Source: Rhizobium gallicum bv. gallicum R602sp
Lineage (GTDB): Bacteria; Pseudomonadota; Alphaproteobacteria; Rhizobiales; Rhizobiaceae
Length of the DNA stretch: 64,000 nucleotides
Direction of reading: 5' to 3'
NCBI RefSeq assembly: GCF_000816845.1
Contig: NZ_CP006877.1
Coordinates: 3,653,501-3,717,500, forward strand
The position numbers were made by a program, and so were the translations under genes. A model generated the notes under the pieces. The model made no database searches. It was not told where the DNA came from and saw only the letters and a program-made list of their open reading frames with translations. Below are positions 27,044 through 36,176 of this stretch, one piece after another; position 1 is the stretch's first letter; every line of letters starts with the position of its first letter.

Positions 27044-28123
27044 CTATGCCGCTAGCCGCGTGGCGGCGATGGCGCGGCCGCTCTCGCCGAACGCCATCAG
27101 GTGACGCGTGTCCAGGAACACGTCGACATCCGTATCCGGCTCGATATCATGAATGCCATGCGCCAGCATAACCCAGCGCACCCCTTCGTAATCCAGATGC
27201 ACGAAGCTCTCGGAGCCGGTGATTTCGGAAATCTGCGTTCTGGCGCGAAGCTTAGGCGCATCAGCGGTCTGTGGTTCCAGCGCAAGATGATGCGGATGAA
27301 ACGCGATGGTGACCGGACCGTCCGCGATTGCCGCAAGATGTGCCGGCACCGGGATACCGACTAGGCCATCATGCTGAAAGCTCGCGCCTGCTTTCGAAAC
27401 CGAAATGAAATTCAGCGGTGGGTCGGCAAAGGTCTTGGCCGTCACCAGATCGGCGGGTCGGCGATAGACGGAAATCGTCGGACCGAATTGCGTCACGCTT
27501 CCCTGATTGAGGGTTGCGGTATTGCCGCCAAGCAGCAAGGCTTCCGAAGGTTCCGTCGTCGCATAGACGAAAATCGCGCCCGACTGGGAAAATATCCTCG
27601 GCAGTTCCTGGCGCAGTTCCTCGCGCAGCTTGTAGTCGAGATTGGCAAGCGGTTCGTCGAGCAGCACCAGACCTGCATTCTTGACAAGGGCGCGCGCAAG
27701 CGCGGTCCGCTGCTGCTGCCCGCCTGACAGGTTGAGCGGAGTACGCTCGAGATACGGCGTCAGCTTCAGGAGTTCTGCCGCCTTGCGCACTTCCACATCG
27801 ATCGTCTTCGCGTCCCGGCCAGCGATCCTGAGCGGCGAGGCGATATTCTCATAGACGGTAAACGCGGGGTAATTGATGAATTGCTGGTAGACCATTGCGA
27901 CATTGCGCTTCTGCACCGGCACGCCGGTCACATCGGCGCCATCGAAATGGATGGAGCCGCTGGTTGGACGGTCAAGTCCAGCCATGAGGCGCATCAACGA
28001 CGTCTTGCCGGAGAGCGTCGGTCCAAGCAGGACGTTCAGCGTGCCCCGTTCAAGTGTCAGATCGGTCGGGTGAATATGGTATTCACCACCTACCATCTTA
28101 GCGGCATTCCGCAATTCAAGCAT
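27044..28123 (-). CDS. glpS: Glycerol ABC transporter ATP-binding protein
   Basis: A 359-residue ATPase with the signature LSGGQQQRTALARAL and Walker B LVLLDEPLANLDYK. Walker A is GPTLSGKTS, altered from GxxGxGK[ST] at the second glycine. The H-loop region is variant: VYATTEPSEALLL stands where VYVTHDQ is expected, so the switch histidine is missing. Together with GlpT, which lacks LSGGQ, this suggests complementary defects in a heterodimer. It is 42 bp after glpD and 9 bp before glpT. Confidence 0.88.
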   Translation of the reverse strand: MLELRNAAKMVGGEYHIHPTDLTLERGTLNVLLGPTLSGKTSLMRLMAGLDRPTSGSIHFDGADVTGVPVQKRNVAMVYQQFINYPAFTVYENIASPLRIAGRDAKTIDVEVRKAAELLKLTPYLERTPLNLSGGQQQRTALARALVKNAGLVLLDEPLANLDYKLREELRQELPRIFSQSGAIFVYATTEPSEALLLGGNTATLNQGSVTQFGPTISVYRRPADLVTAKTFADPPLNFISVSKAGASFQHDGLVGIPVPAHLAAIADGPVTIAFHPHHLALEPQTADAPKLRARTQISEITGSESFVHLDYEGVRWVMLAHGIHDIEPDTDVDVFLDTRHLMAFGESGRAIAATRLAA

Positions 28124-28165
28124 TCCGGTTCCCGTGCCTCCTCACGACGGGGACGACATGGCGCC

Positions 28166-29683
28166 TCATCCCGCAAGTTGCGCAGGGATCGCGGCCATGT
28201 ACTCCTCCAATTTCTGTACTTCATCCATCTGCAGATATAGCCCGTTCTTGGTCCTTCGCCACAGGATGTCTTGAGCGGTGACGGCCCATTCGTTGCGGAC
28301 GAGATAGCGGACCTCGACCTCGTAGAGATCGGAACCGAAGCAGTGGCCGAGATCGGCGATAGATTTAGCCTCTGCAAGCAGGCTCGCGGCGCGCGTGCCG
28401 TAGCGGCGCACCAGCCGGCGGGCATGGGCCTCGGCAAGGAACGGATAGTCAGCCTTCAGCCTGCTCACCTCGGCCGCATAGCCCTTGACCGGGAAATCGC
28501 CGCCCGGCAGATGGCTCCTCGCTGTCCACGGGCCGCCCTTCGTGCCGATCGCCTCGCCGATCTTTTCCAGCGCATGCTCCGACAGCCGCCGGTAGGTGGT
28601 CAGCTTGCCGCCGAAGACATTGAGCAGCGGCGCCTCGCCACCTTTGCCTTCGAGCTGCAGCACATAGTCGCGCGTCGCCTCCTGTGCCTTCGAGGCGCCG
28701 TCGTCATAGAGCGGCCGCACCGCCGAATAGCTCCAGACGATGTCGTCCGGGGTCACCGGTGCGTTGAAATACTCGCTGGCGGCGGCGCAGAGATAGCCGG
28801 TCTCCTCCGCAGTGATGCGCACGTCCTTGGGATCGCCGCTATAGTCGCGGTCGGTGGTGCCGATCAGCGTGAAGTCGTCCTCGTAGGGGATGGCGAAGAT
28901 GATGCGGTTGTCGGGATTCTGGAAGAAATAGGCCCGCGGCCCCTCGAACTTCTTCTTGACGACGATGTGGCTGCCCTGCACCAAGCGCACATGGCGGGCC
29001 TCGGTCTCGCCAAGGGCTGCACGCAGCACCTGGTCGACCCAGGGACCGGCGGCATTGACCAGCATGCGGGCCTGATGCCGACGCCTTTCGCCGCTCAGTA
29101 TATCGCAGCTGTCGATTTCCCACAGGCCGTTCTTGCGCCGCGCCGCCACCACTTTGGTGCGCGGCATGATCAGCGCACCGCGGTCGGCGGCATCGCGGGC
29201 GTTGAGCACCACCAGGCGGGCATCGTCGACCCAGCCGTCGGAATATTCGAAGGCCTTGGCAAACACCGGCTTGAGCGGCCGGCCCGCCGGATCGCGGCGC
29301 AGGTTCAGCACGGCGGTCGGCGGCAAAAGCCTGCGGCCGCCAAGATGGTCGTAGAAAAACAGCCCCAGCCTGATCAGCCAGGCCGGCCGGATGCCACCCT
29401 TGTGATAGGGCAGCACGAAGCGCAGCGGCCAGATGATGTGCGGCGCCATCGCCCAAAGCACCTCGCGCTCCATCAGCGATTCGCGCACCAGCCGGAACTC
29501 GTAATGCTCCAGATAGCGCAAGCCCCCATGGATCAGCTTCGTCGCCCCAGACGACGTGCCAGAGGCAAAGTCGCCCATCTCCGCCAGCGCCACAGAATAG
29601 CCGCGTCCAGCAGCATCCCGGCAAATGCCGCAGCCGTTGATCCCGCCGCCAATCACGAAAAGGTCGTGATGTGTTTGGCCCAC
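28166..29683 (-). CDS. glpD: Glycerol-3-phosphate dehydrogenase (aerobic, FAD)
   Basis: A 505-residue flavoprotein that oxidises sn-glycerol 3-phosphate to dihydroxyacetone phosphate at the membrane and feeds electrons to the quinone pool. The start is the GTG at 29683, seven bases after GGGAGGG; the frame is open to 29773 but that extension has no homology. The FAD-binding loop is HDLFVIGGGINGCG at the N-terminus, with later family stretches IHGGLRYLE, LIGTTDRDY and NVFGGKLTTYRRLSEHA. The length equals E. coli GlpD (501). It is the first gene of the operon and has a promoter at 29745-29773. Confidence 0.95.
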   Translation of the reverse strand: MGQTHHDLFVIGGGINGCGICRDAAGRGYSVALAEMGDFASGTSSGATKLIHGGLRYLEHYEFRLVRESLMEREVLWAMAPHIIWPLRFVLPYHKGGIRPAWLIRLGLFFYDHLGGRRLLPPTAVLNLRRDPAGRPLKPVFAKAFEYSDGWVDDARLVVLNARDAADRGALIMPRTKVVAARRKNGLWEIDSCDILSGERRRHQARMLVNAAGPWVDQVLRAALGETEARHVRLVQGSHIVVKKKFEGPRAYFFQNPDNRIIFAIPYEDDFTLIGTTDRDYSGDPKDVRITAEETGYLCAAASEYFNAPVTPDDIVWSYSAVRPLYDDGASKAQEATRDYVLQLEGKGGEAPLLNVFGGKLTTYRRLSEHALEKIGEAIGTKGGPWTARSHLPGGDFPVKGYAAEVSRLKADYPFLAEAHARRLVRRYGTRAASLLAEAKSIADLGHCFGSDLYEVEVRYLVRNEWAVTAQDILWRRTKNGLYLQMDEVQKLEEYMAAIPAQLAG

Positions 29684-29744
29684 TTTATCCCTCCCCGTGC
29701 GCCGCAGTCGATTTGCGCAAACCGCACAAATCGAAACTTTTTGA

Positions 29745-29773
29745 AGTAAAAACGAAAACCATTCGCGTGTCAA
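29745..29773 (-). promoter_or_regulatory. glp operon promoter with GlpR-like repeats
   Basis: On the minus strand a perfect -35 TTGACA (29773-29768) is followed after 17 bp by TTTACT (29750-29745; 4 of 6 to TATAAT), about 60 bp before the glpD start. TTCG-containing repeats, TTTTCGTTTT between the boxes (29748-29757) and GTTTCGATTT downstream (29728-29737), resemble DeoR/GlpR half-sites and would let a repressor block the promoter. Confidence 0.6.
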
Positions 29774-29804
29774 ACGAATGTTTCTTGCATCAAGACGGGA
29801 TAAG

Positions 29805-29833
29805 AAAAAGCCGCCACCCGATCGGGTAGCGGC
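29805..29833 (-). terminator. Terminator of the sugar ABC / fusion-oxidoreductase operon
   Basis: On the minus strand a near-perfect palindrome (29833-29810, halves GCCGCTACCCGA and TCGGGTGGCGGC with one imperfect pair) is followed directly by TTTTT (29809-29805). A second hairpin with TAGGAAAA/TTTTCCTA arms (29857-29891) includes the stop codon of the gene. Confidence 0.8.
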
Positions 29834-29888
29834 GCATTATGAAGCGGCCGAGAGCGTAGGAAAAACCGGCATGAACCGGGCTGTTTTC

Positions 29889-31892
29889 CTAGCCCTCCAG
29901 CCACTTTACCTGTTCGGGCGTAAGCTCGATGTCGAGGGCCGAAAGGCTATCTTCCAGTTCGGCGATCGTGCGCGGGCCGATCAGCGGAATGACTGGGAAC
30001 GGCTGGGCGATCACATAGGCGAGCGCGATATGGATCGGGTTTCGGCCGAGCTTTTTTGCGAGCTCATTTGCGCGGTCGCGGCGTGCGAAATTGCGATCGG
30101 AATACCAGCAACGGACGATTTCCTCATCATCGTGCTTGTCGCGTCCTGCCCGGTCGGTGAAGAAACCGCGGCCTTGGCTGGACCAAGCGAAGTTCGGAAC
30201 CTGCTTTTCGTTCAGCCACTTCTTCCATTCGTCATCCGAGGCCGCGACGCATCCAGCCCAGATCGGATCGAGCATTTCGGCCAGCGAAAAGTTATTAGAA
30301 AGCGCCGCAGGCGCTTTCTTGCCGGTCTTTGCCGCATAGGCCATTGCCTCGTCCATCCGCTCACGGGTCCAGTTCGAGCCGCCGAAAATCCCGCGGATGC
30401 GGCCGCGATTGACTTCGGCATCCATGGCATCGACGAACTCTCCCACCGGAATATCGGTATTGTCCCGATGCATGAAGTAGATGTCGACATAGTCCGTCTT
30501 CAACCGCTCGAGCGACTGATCGAGTTGCTTGGCGATCATGTCCGGATAGCAGAGCGGCGAATGCGCCCCCTTGCCGATCAGCACGATCTCGTCACGCGAA
30601 ACATTGCGGCTCGTGTGCCAATCGCCGAAGATGCTCTCCGTCTTGCCGCTTCCGTAAACATAGGCCGTGTCGAAGACGTTGCCGCCCGCCTCGTAGTAGG
30701 CATCGAGCGTCAGCGAGGCGGCCGCAAAGTTCGGAAAGAACTCGAATCCAAGTGTTACGACAGAGGCGGGTTTAGAGATGCCTGGTATCTGGCGCTGCGC
30801 AATGCTGCTGCCAGGCCGGACTGCTCCGCCCGCAATATTCGTGGTTCGCTTCGACGCCTTCTCGACACCATATTCGAGGCCGACAGAGGCCCGCCATTTG
30901 TCGAGAACGCGAAGATTGCCGGTGGAATCGGCCCAGCTCATGCCCGGCGAAGCGAATTCCTTCTCTCCGGCGCGGATTGCATCTCCGGCCGCGTCGACTT
31001 CGAAGGAATAGAGCCAGCGGTCTTCCTTGACCTCGACCGTTTCCTGCTCGGCTCCCTTGAAAATCTCAATCGTGCCGATGCCGCCCTTGTGACCTGAGGC
31101 GAACCAGAAATCCTTGACCTCGATGCGGCCTTCGGAGCCGATGACGCGAAGCGTATTGTCCTGCTGGGCCATGATGGAGCAGGAGACTTCGGCAATGATG
31201 CCGTTTTGGAATTTCAAGACGGCGGAGGCCCATTCGTCTACGCCGGACTGTCCGAGGTGCGCCACGCCGGAAACCTTCTCCGGCTCGAGGAACGGTGTGC
31301 CTTCAACCGCACCGGCGATCAGCCGCGCCATCGAAACGGGGTAGCCACCGACATCCAGGATGCCGCCGCCTGCCGTGTCGTTGGCGAATAAACGATGCTC
31401 GGGCTTGAAGCTGCCCATGTTGAAGCCGAAGCTTGAGCGGATGATGCGCACCGTGCCGATCACGCCGCTTTTCACCAGTTCGACGATCTTCGCCGTCTGA
31501 GGATGCAGGCGGTACATGAAGCCCTCGCCAGCAAAGACACCGGCCTTCTGCGCTTCGTGGTAGATCGCATCCGCATCGAAGGCCGAAAGCGCGATCGGCT
31601 TTTCCACCAGCACATGCTTTCCAGCGCGAATCGCCTTGATCGCCCACTCGGCATGGCCGGTATGCGGGGTGGCTATATAGACGGCGTCGATCTCCGGATC
31701 GGTCAGCAGCGCGTCATAGCCCTTAACGATGCGAGCGCCGGGAAAGCCATCGCCAAGGCCGGGCTTTTCCGGATTGCGGCTCGCGATCGCCACCAGCTTA
31801 CCCGTACGCGAATGGGCAATGCCGTCTGCGAAGGTGCGGGCGATGGTGCCGGGGCCGATGATGCCCCAGCGGATCGGTTGTTCTGAACTCAT
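29889..31892 (-). CDS. Fusion: Gfo/Idh/MocA oxidoreductase - aldo/keto reductase
   Basis: A 667-residue two-enzyme polypeptide. Residues 1-330 are a Gfo/Idh/MocA NAD(P) dehydrogenase: the nucleotide loop IGPGTIARTFADG, the substrate-site motif HVLVEKPIALS with the catalytic Lys, and FKPEHRLFANDTAGGGILDVGGYPV. Residues about 355-665 are an aldo/keto reductase with Asp and Tyr in NVFDTAYVYGSGKTE, Lys in LIGKGAHS and His in YFMHRDN, so the tetrad is complete. The join is about residues 330-355 with no stop or frame change. It closes the sugar ABC operon, 42 bp after the ATPase. It could oxidise and reduce a sugar at different carbons, but the substrate is unknown. Confidence 0.85.
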   Translation of the reverse strand: MSSEQPIRWGIIGPGTIARTFADGIAHSRTGKLVAIASRNPEKPGLGDGFPGARIVKGYDALLTDPEIDAVYIATPHTGHAEWAIKAIRAGKHVLVEKPIALSAFDADAIYHEAQKAGVFAGEGFMYRLHPQTAKIVELVKSGVIGTVRIIRSSFGFNMGSFKPEHRLFANDTAGGGILDVGGYPVSMARLIAGAVEGTPFLEPEKVSGVAHLGQSGVDEWASAVLKFQNGIIAEVSCSIMAQQDNTLRVIGSEGRIEVKDFWFASGHKGGIGTIEIFKGAEQETVEVKEDRWLYSFEVDAAGDAIRAGEKEFASPGMSWADSTGNLRVLDKWRASVGLEYGVEKASKRTTNIAGGAVRPGSSIAQRQIPGISKPASVVTLGFEFFPNFAAASLTLDAYYEAGGNVFDTAYVYGSGKTESIFGDWHTSRNVSRDEIVLIGKGAHSPLCYPDMIAKQLDQSLERLKTDYVDIYFMHRDNTDIPVGEFVDAMDAEVNRGRIRGIFGGSNWTRERMDEAMAYAAKTGKKAPAALSNNFSLAEMLDPIWAGCVAASDDEWKKWLNEKQVPNFAWSSQGRGFFTDRAGRDKHDDEEIVRCWYSDRNFARRDRANELAKKLGRNPIHIALAYVIAQPFPVIPLIGPRTIAELEDSLSALDIELTPEQVKWLEG

Positions 31893-31934
31893 GACTATTC
31901 CTCTTTCGTATCTTCGTCTTGGGAGCGGATTTCG

Positions 31935-33020
31935 TCAGCGCAAGCGATTGCCTTCGCTGTCGAACAGGAAGGTGCGTTTTGCCGACAGCGCGACGGTGAG
32001 CGTGTCACGATCGGCTGCAGAACGGGATTCCGGACGTTCGATGATGAGTGGCTGGCCGCCCGCAGCGGTCGCATAGATGTAGCTGGTATTGCCGAGGTGT
32101 TCGGCAACATCGACCGCGACGGTGAGGTCGGCGTCGCCACTGCCCTGGTCGGAAAAATGCTCGGGTCGCACGCCGAGCGTTACTTGCGCCCCTTTTCCGG
32201 TTGCCGCCAAAACCGGCAGCGTCAGGCGGACGTTCCTCTCGCCCGCCAAGGCGATTGTCACGTTCGATGCATCGCGTTCAACAACCTCTGCCGCCAGAAA
32301 ATTCATCTTCGGCGAACCCACGAAACCGGCAACGAACTGGTTAGCCGGATCGTCGTAAAGATCGAGCGGCGCGCCGATCTGCTCGATGTTGCCGGCGCGC
32401 AGCACGACGATTTTGTCGGCAAGCGTCATCGCCTCCGTCTGATCGTGCGTGACATAGATCATCGTCGCGCCAAGCTGCTTGTGCAGCCTGGAGATTTCCA
32501 CGCGCATCTGCACGCGCAGTTCTGCATCGAGGTTCGAGAGCGGTTCGTCGAAGAGGAAGACCTCGGGCTCGCGAACGATGGCGCGGCCGATCGCAACACG
32601 CTGGCGCTGGCCACCTGAGAGTTGCCTGGGGCGCCGTTCCATCAATTCCTTGATCTGCAGGATCTCGGCGGCGTGGCGCACCCGTTTCTCGGTATCCTCT
32701 TTCGGGTTGCCGTTCATGCGCAAGCCGAAAGAGAGGTTTTCTGCTACCGTCATATGCGGGTAGAGCGCATAGGATTGGAAAACCATGGCGATGCCGCGGT
32801 CGGCGGGCTCGACATTGTTGACGACCCTGCCGCCGATCGTGATCTCGCCCTCCGAGATATCCTCGAGGCCGGCGATCATCCTGAGCAGGGTGGATTTTCC
32901 ACAGCCCGAAGGGCCGACGAAGACGACGAACTCGCCGTCCTTCACGTCGAGATTGGCGCCATGGATCACGCCGAAGGCGCCAAAGCGTTTTACAACATTC
33001 CTGAGTGAAAGCTCCGCCAT
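31935..33020 (-). CDS. Sugar ABC transporter ATP-binding protein (UgpC type)
   Basis: A 361-residue MalK-like ATPase. Walker A is GPSGCGKST, the signature [10 protein letters not shown], Walker [17 protein letters not shown] and the H-loop VTHDQTEAM. The C-terminal TOBE domain (about 240-361) is present. It lies 13 bp after the permease gene and 42 bp before the fusion oxidoreductase, all on the minus strand. It is very similar in layout to the ATPase at 13208-14323, but the C-terminal halves differ, so the two are not recent copies. Confidence 0.92.
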   Translation of the reverse strand: MAELSLRNVVKRFGAFGVIHGANLDVKDGEFVVFVGPSGCGKSTLLRMIAGLEDISEGEITIGGRVVNNVEPADRGIAMVFQSYALYPHMTVAENLSFGLRMNGNPKEDTEKRVRHAAEILQIKELMERRPRQLSGGQRQRVAIGRAIVREPEVFLFDEPLSNLDAELRVQMRVEISRLHKQLGATMIYVTHDQTEAMTLADKIVVLRAGNIEQIGAPLDLYDDPANQFVAGFVGSPKMNFLAAEVVERDASNVTIALAGERNVRLTLPVLAATGKGAQVTLGVRPEHFSDQGSGDADLTVAVDVAEHLGNTSYIYATAAGGQPLIIERPESRSAADRDTLTVALSAKRTFLFDSEGNRLR

Positions 33021-33033
33021 GCGGCCTCCCCTA

Positions 33034-33876
33034 TTATTTGATTGCGCCGGCCGCGATGCCGGCGATGAAGTGGCGCTGCAACAGCACGAAGACGACGAGG
33101 ATCGGCGCGGTCAGCAACATCGCACCTGCCATGATGCCGCCCCAGGAGACCTTGGTGAGGCCGATCAGCGTTCCAAGAGCCACCGGCGCTGTCATCATTC
33201 CGGGCCTGGAATTGATGAGCAGCGGCCAGAGATAGTTGTTCCAGGATGCCAGGAAGAGAATGATCGAGAGCGCCGCCATTGTCGGACGGGCAAGCGGCAA
33301 GGCGATGCGCAGGAAGATCTGCCACTCCTTGACGCCTTCGACGCGGGCGGCATCGAAGAGCTCGTTCGGCATCATCGAGAAGGACTGGCGCATGAAGAGC
33401 ACGCCCAGCGAATTGAAGAGCGGCGGGACGATCAGCGCCACCCAGGTATTCGCCAGCTTGAATTCACGCGCCACCATGATGAATTGCGGGATCACGACGA
33501 CGGCGAAAGGCAAGGTGATCGTGCCGAGAATGATGGCTGTGACGACGGAGCGGCCAGCGAATCGATAGCGGGCAAGCGCCCAGCCGGCCATCGATGTCAG
33601 GAGCACCGACAAGAAGGTGTAGATGACCGCGACGGTGATCGAGATGAACATCGCCCGGAGAAAATTCGTATCGGCCTCCAGGTTCTTGAAATTCTCAACG
33701 AAATTCGTCGACGGCCAGAGCACGATGTCCGGGCTGAAGATGCCATTGTCCGGCATGGTGGAGAAAACGAACATCATCCAGAGCGGAAAGAGCCAGATGA
33801 TGGCAAGCGGCGTCAGCACGACATGCAGCGCAATCTTGCGCATCAAGAGGGACTGCGACTTGGACCTCGACTTCAT
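33034..33876 (-). CDS. Sugar ABC transporter permease (MalG/LacG type)
   Basis: A 280-residue permease with six helices and a short basic N-terminus ([19 protein letters not shown]). The EAA loop is [20 protein letters not shown] with [11 protein letters not shown], and the protein ends [12 protein letters not shown]. The gene overlaps the upstream permease by 4 bp, which implies translational coupling. The neighbours suggest uptake of a disaccharide or glycoside; the permease alone gives no ligand. Confidence 0.9.
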   Translation of the reverse strand: MKSRSKSQSLLMRKIALHVVLTPLAIIWLFPLWMMFVFSTMPDNGIFSPDIVLWPSTNFVENFKNLEADTNFLRAMFISITVAVIYTFLSVLLTSMAGWALARYRFAGRSVVTAIILGTITLPFAVVVIPQFIMVAREFKLANTWVALIVPPLFNSLGVLFMRQSFSMMPNELFDAARVEGVKEWQIFLRIALPLARPTMAALSIILFLASWNNYLWPLLINSRPGMMTAPVALGTLIGLTKVSWGGIMAGAMLLTAPILVVFVLLQRHFIAGIAAGAIK

Positions 33877-34733
33877 TTCGGTTCCCTCCCCACCCAGAGA
33901 TTAAAAAGCGAAATTGCAATCGCCAATGCAGCTATCGTGTAGGCGATCGCCGACGCGTAGCCGAAATTCAGCGATGTGAAGCCCTGTCGGTAAAGAAGCA
34001 GGCCGAGCGTTTCCGTGCCCCCGCCCGGGCCGCCGCGATTGGTAATGAGGAAGGGTTCGGTGAAGAGCTGCATCGTGCCGATCACCGACAGCACCACGCA
34101 GAAGAGGATGATCGGCTTCAGGAGCGGCAGGGTGATGTGAAAGAACTGCTGTATTTTACTGACGCGATCGAGCGTCGCAGCCTCGTAGACATCCTCGGGG
34201 ATCGACTGCAAGCCGGCTAAGATGATGATCGCGTTGTAGCCGGCCCAGCGCCAGGTAACGGCGATTATGACGAGGGCCATCGCCGCGTTCGCATTGTCGA
34301 ACCAGGAAACGGGAGCGATGCCGACCGAACCGATCAACTTGTTGACGATGCCGAAGTCGATGCTGAACATCAGCCGGAAGACGGCGGCATAGGCGACCTC
34401 GCCGACGACGACGGGCGCGAAGAAGGCGAAGCGGAAAAGAGGCCGCGCCTTCAGCAGCGGCGAATTTAAGAGCACCGCCATGACGGTTGCAAGCGCAATC
34501 ATCACCGGCACCTGGATGACCAGGATGATCAGCGTGTTGTAGAGCGCGTTATAGAAAGCCGGGTCGCCGAAAAGGCGCCCCCAATTCGACGCAAGGCTAA
34601 ATTTCCAGGGATTGACGCGCGTATTCTGGAACGAAATCAAGAACGAGTTGATGATCGGCCAGACCCAGAAGGTCGCGAAGACCAGCAGATAGGGCGCAAG
34701 GAACGCATAGGCGCTCCGGGTCCTGAACGGCAT
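33873..34733 (-). CDS. Sugar ABC transporter permease (MalF/LacF type)
   Basis: A 286-residue permease with six helices. The EAA loop reads SIPEDVYEAATLDRVSKIQQ then FFHITLPLLKP, and the MalF-type stretch FLITNRGGPGGGTETLGLLL is near the C-terminus. The N-terminal segment YAFLAPYLLVFATFWVWPII is close in character to LacF of agrobacterial lactose importers. The start at 34733 follows a GAGGAAAT box. A 76-bp gap with a hairpin separates it from the binding-protein gene. Confidence 0.9.
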   Translation of the reverse strand: MPFRTRSAYAFLAPYLLVFATFWVWPIINSFLISFQNTRVNPWKFSLASNWGRLFGDPAFYNALYNTLIILVIQVPVMIALATVMAVLLNSPLLKARPLFRFAFFAPVVVGEVAYAAVFRLMFSIDFGIVNKLIGSVGIAPVSWFDNANAAMALVIIAVTWRWAGYNAIIILAGLQSIPEDVYEAATLDRVSKIQQFFHITLPLLKPIILFCVVLSVIGTMQLFTEPFLITNRGGPGGGTETLGLLLYRQGFTSLNFGYASAIAYTIAALAIAISLFNLWVGREPK

Positions 34734-34777
34734 TTATTTCCTCCTCACAAGCAAAACGAGCCACCATGTAGGTGAAT

Positions 34778-34802
34778 GCCGGGCGCGCACCAGGCGCCCG
34801 GC
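34778..34802 (-). promoter_or_regulatory. Intercistronic hairpin between binding protein and permease
   Basis: A perfect 9-bp stem (GCCGGGCGC/GCGCCCGGC) with a 7-nt loop lies 7 bp after the binding-protein stop, with no T-run on the coding strand. It probably protects the upstream message and lowers permease expression, as hairpins do in other binding-protein operons. Confidence 0.55.
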
Positions 34803-34809
34803 CGGTTGC

Positions 34810-36084
34810 TCATTCTGCGATCGGAAGGCCGGTCGCCGAGGCGATCTGGTTGGCCGCATCGTCAAGTGCAGCTTTCGCATCCGGATAACCGCCCGCGAAA
34901 TACTTCGTCTGCGCTGCCTTGTAGATCGCGTCCGCATCGCTCTGAAACGCCGTCCCGCGGCTCGGTACGATCTTCGGCAGCGTCGAAAGGATATCTGCCC
35001 AGACCTTCTGCCCGCCCCAATAAGGCAGCGGCTCGTTGACGAAAGGATCCTGGACGGCCGACAGCAGCGAGGGGACGAGGCCGAAGGACTTCAGCATCGT
35101 GACCTGGCCCTCATTGGTTGCCAGCGCATAGTTCAGATAGGCCCAGGCCGCTTCCTTGTTTTCGGAATTGGCGTTGATGGCTAGCGACGAACCGCCAAGG
35201 TTTGCGGCATGCGGGCCGTCAGCCGTGAGGCTCGGCATCATGTAGACGCCCCATTTGCCTGAAAGGTCCGGCGAGCCTGAGCGTATCGTGCCCTCGTACC
35301 AGCCGCCATACATCTGGCTTGCGACCTTGCCGGCGGTATTGGCCTGGATTTTCTGGTCCCAGATGGCGGCTGTCAGCGTACCGGCGTCCTTCATCTGCTT
35401 GACCTTTTCGAGGGTCGCGACGCAGGCCGGCTGGTTGATCGTGATCGCCTGGCCGTCGGTGGAGAAATAGCCGCAGCCCTGCTCGTTGGCGATCATCCGG
35501 AACCACTCGCTATCGCCGTTGAAATCGGCCTGGGCCATCACGACGCCGGGATTGGCTTCGGAAATCTTCTTACCGGCGGCGATGAAATCGTCCCAATTCT
35601 TGATCGTGGCCGGATCGACGCCGGCCTTTTCATAGAAATCGCGGCGGTAAAAGACGGCGACCGGGCCGGAATCCCACGGCATCGCATAGGCAATGTCATC
35701 CACCTCCAGCTCGGTGCGTTTGAAGTCCGGGAATTTCGCCTGGATTTCCGCCGTATAGCCGAGATCCTTCAGGTTGGCGAAGCAGTCCGGGAAGCGGTTC
35801 CAGAAGATTTCTGCCTCGAAATTTTCGATCGTCACGATGTCCGGCAGGCCGTCGCCGCCGGCTGCGCAGCCGGCAAGTGTCTTGTCGAAGACTTGGCTGT
35901 TTCCGAGGTCTTCGACCGTGACCTTGATATCGGGATATTGCTTGTTGAAGCCTTCGAGCGTGGATTTCAGCGCCGACGCCGCGACGTTCCAGCTCCAGAT
36001 GGTGAGATTGCCCGACTGCGCGAATGCGGAACCGGAAGAAAGCAGTGCGACCGCAGCGGTCGCACCGATAAGTTTGAAGCGCAT
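34810..36084 (-). CDS. Sugar ABC transporter substrate-binding protein
   Basis: A 424-residue periplasmic binding protein of the CUT1 class with signal peptide MRFKLIGATAAVALLSSGSA and likely cleavage after AFA. GGGAGGAT precedes the ATG. The mature start GNLTIWSWNVAASALKSTLE and DIVTIENFEAEIFWNRFPDC are typical for LacE-like proteins. It heads the operon that ends with the fusion oxidoreductase and faces a divergent AraC gene 92 bp away, which probably controls it. A lactose-like or other glycoside ligand is inference. Confidence 0.9.
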   Translation of the reverse strand: MRFKLIGATAAVALLSSGSAFAQSGNLTIWSWNVAASALKSTLEGFNKQYPDIKVTVEDLGNSQVFDKTLAGCAAGGDGLPDIVTIENFEAEIFWNRFPDCFANLKDLGYTAEIQAKFPDFKRTELEVDDIAYAMPWDSGPVAVFYRRDFYEKAGVDPATIKNWDDFIAAGKKISEANPGVVMAQADFNGDSEWFRMIANEQGCGYFSTDGQAITINQPACVATLEKVKQMKDAGTLTAAIWDQKIQANTAGKVASQMYGGWYEGTIRSGSPDLSGKWGVYMMPSLTADGPHAANLGGSSLAINANSENKEAAWAYLNYALATNEGQVTMLKSFGLVPSLLSAVQDPFVNEPLPYWGGQKVWADILSTLPKIVPSRGTAFQSDADAIYKAAQTKYFAGGYPDAKAALDDAANQIASATGLPIAE

Positions 36085-36176
36085 TGAAAATCCTCCCTTT
36101 TCAATTGCCGTCCTTTAGCGAACGTGGCTAAGTTATCCGTAAGGGAGCCGCTGTCTCCTAAAAAGGGAATATCAAT

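Noticed and set aside
28271..29749. A 492-codon plus-strand frame
   Set aside because: It is a mirror of glpD with no recognisable motif.
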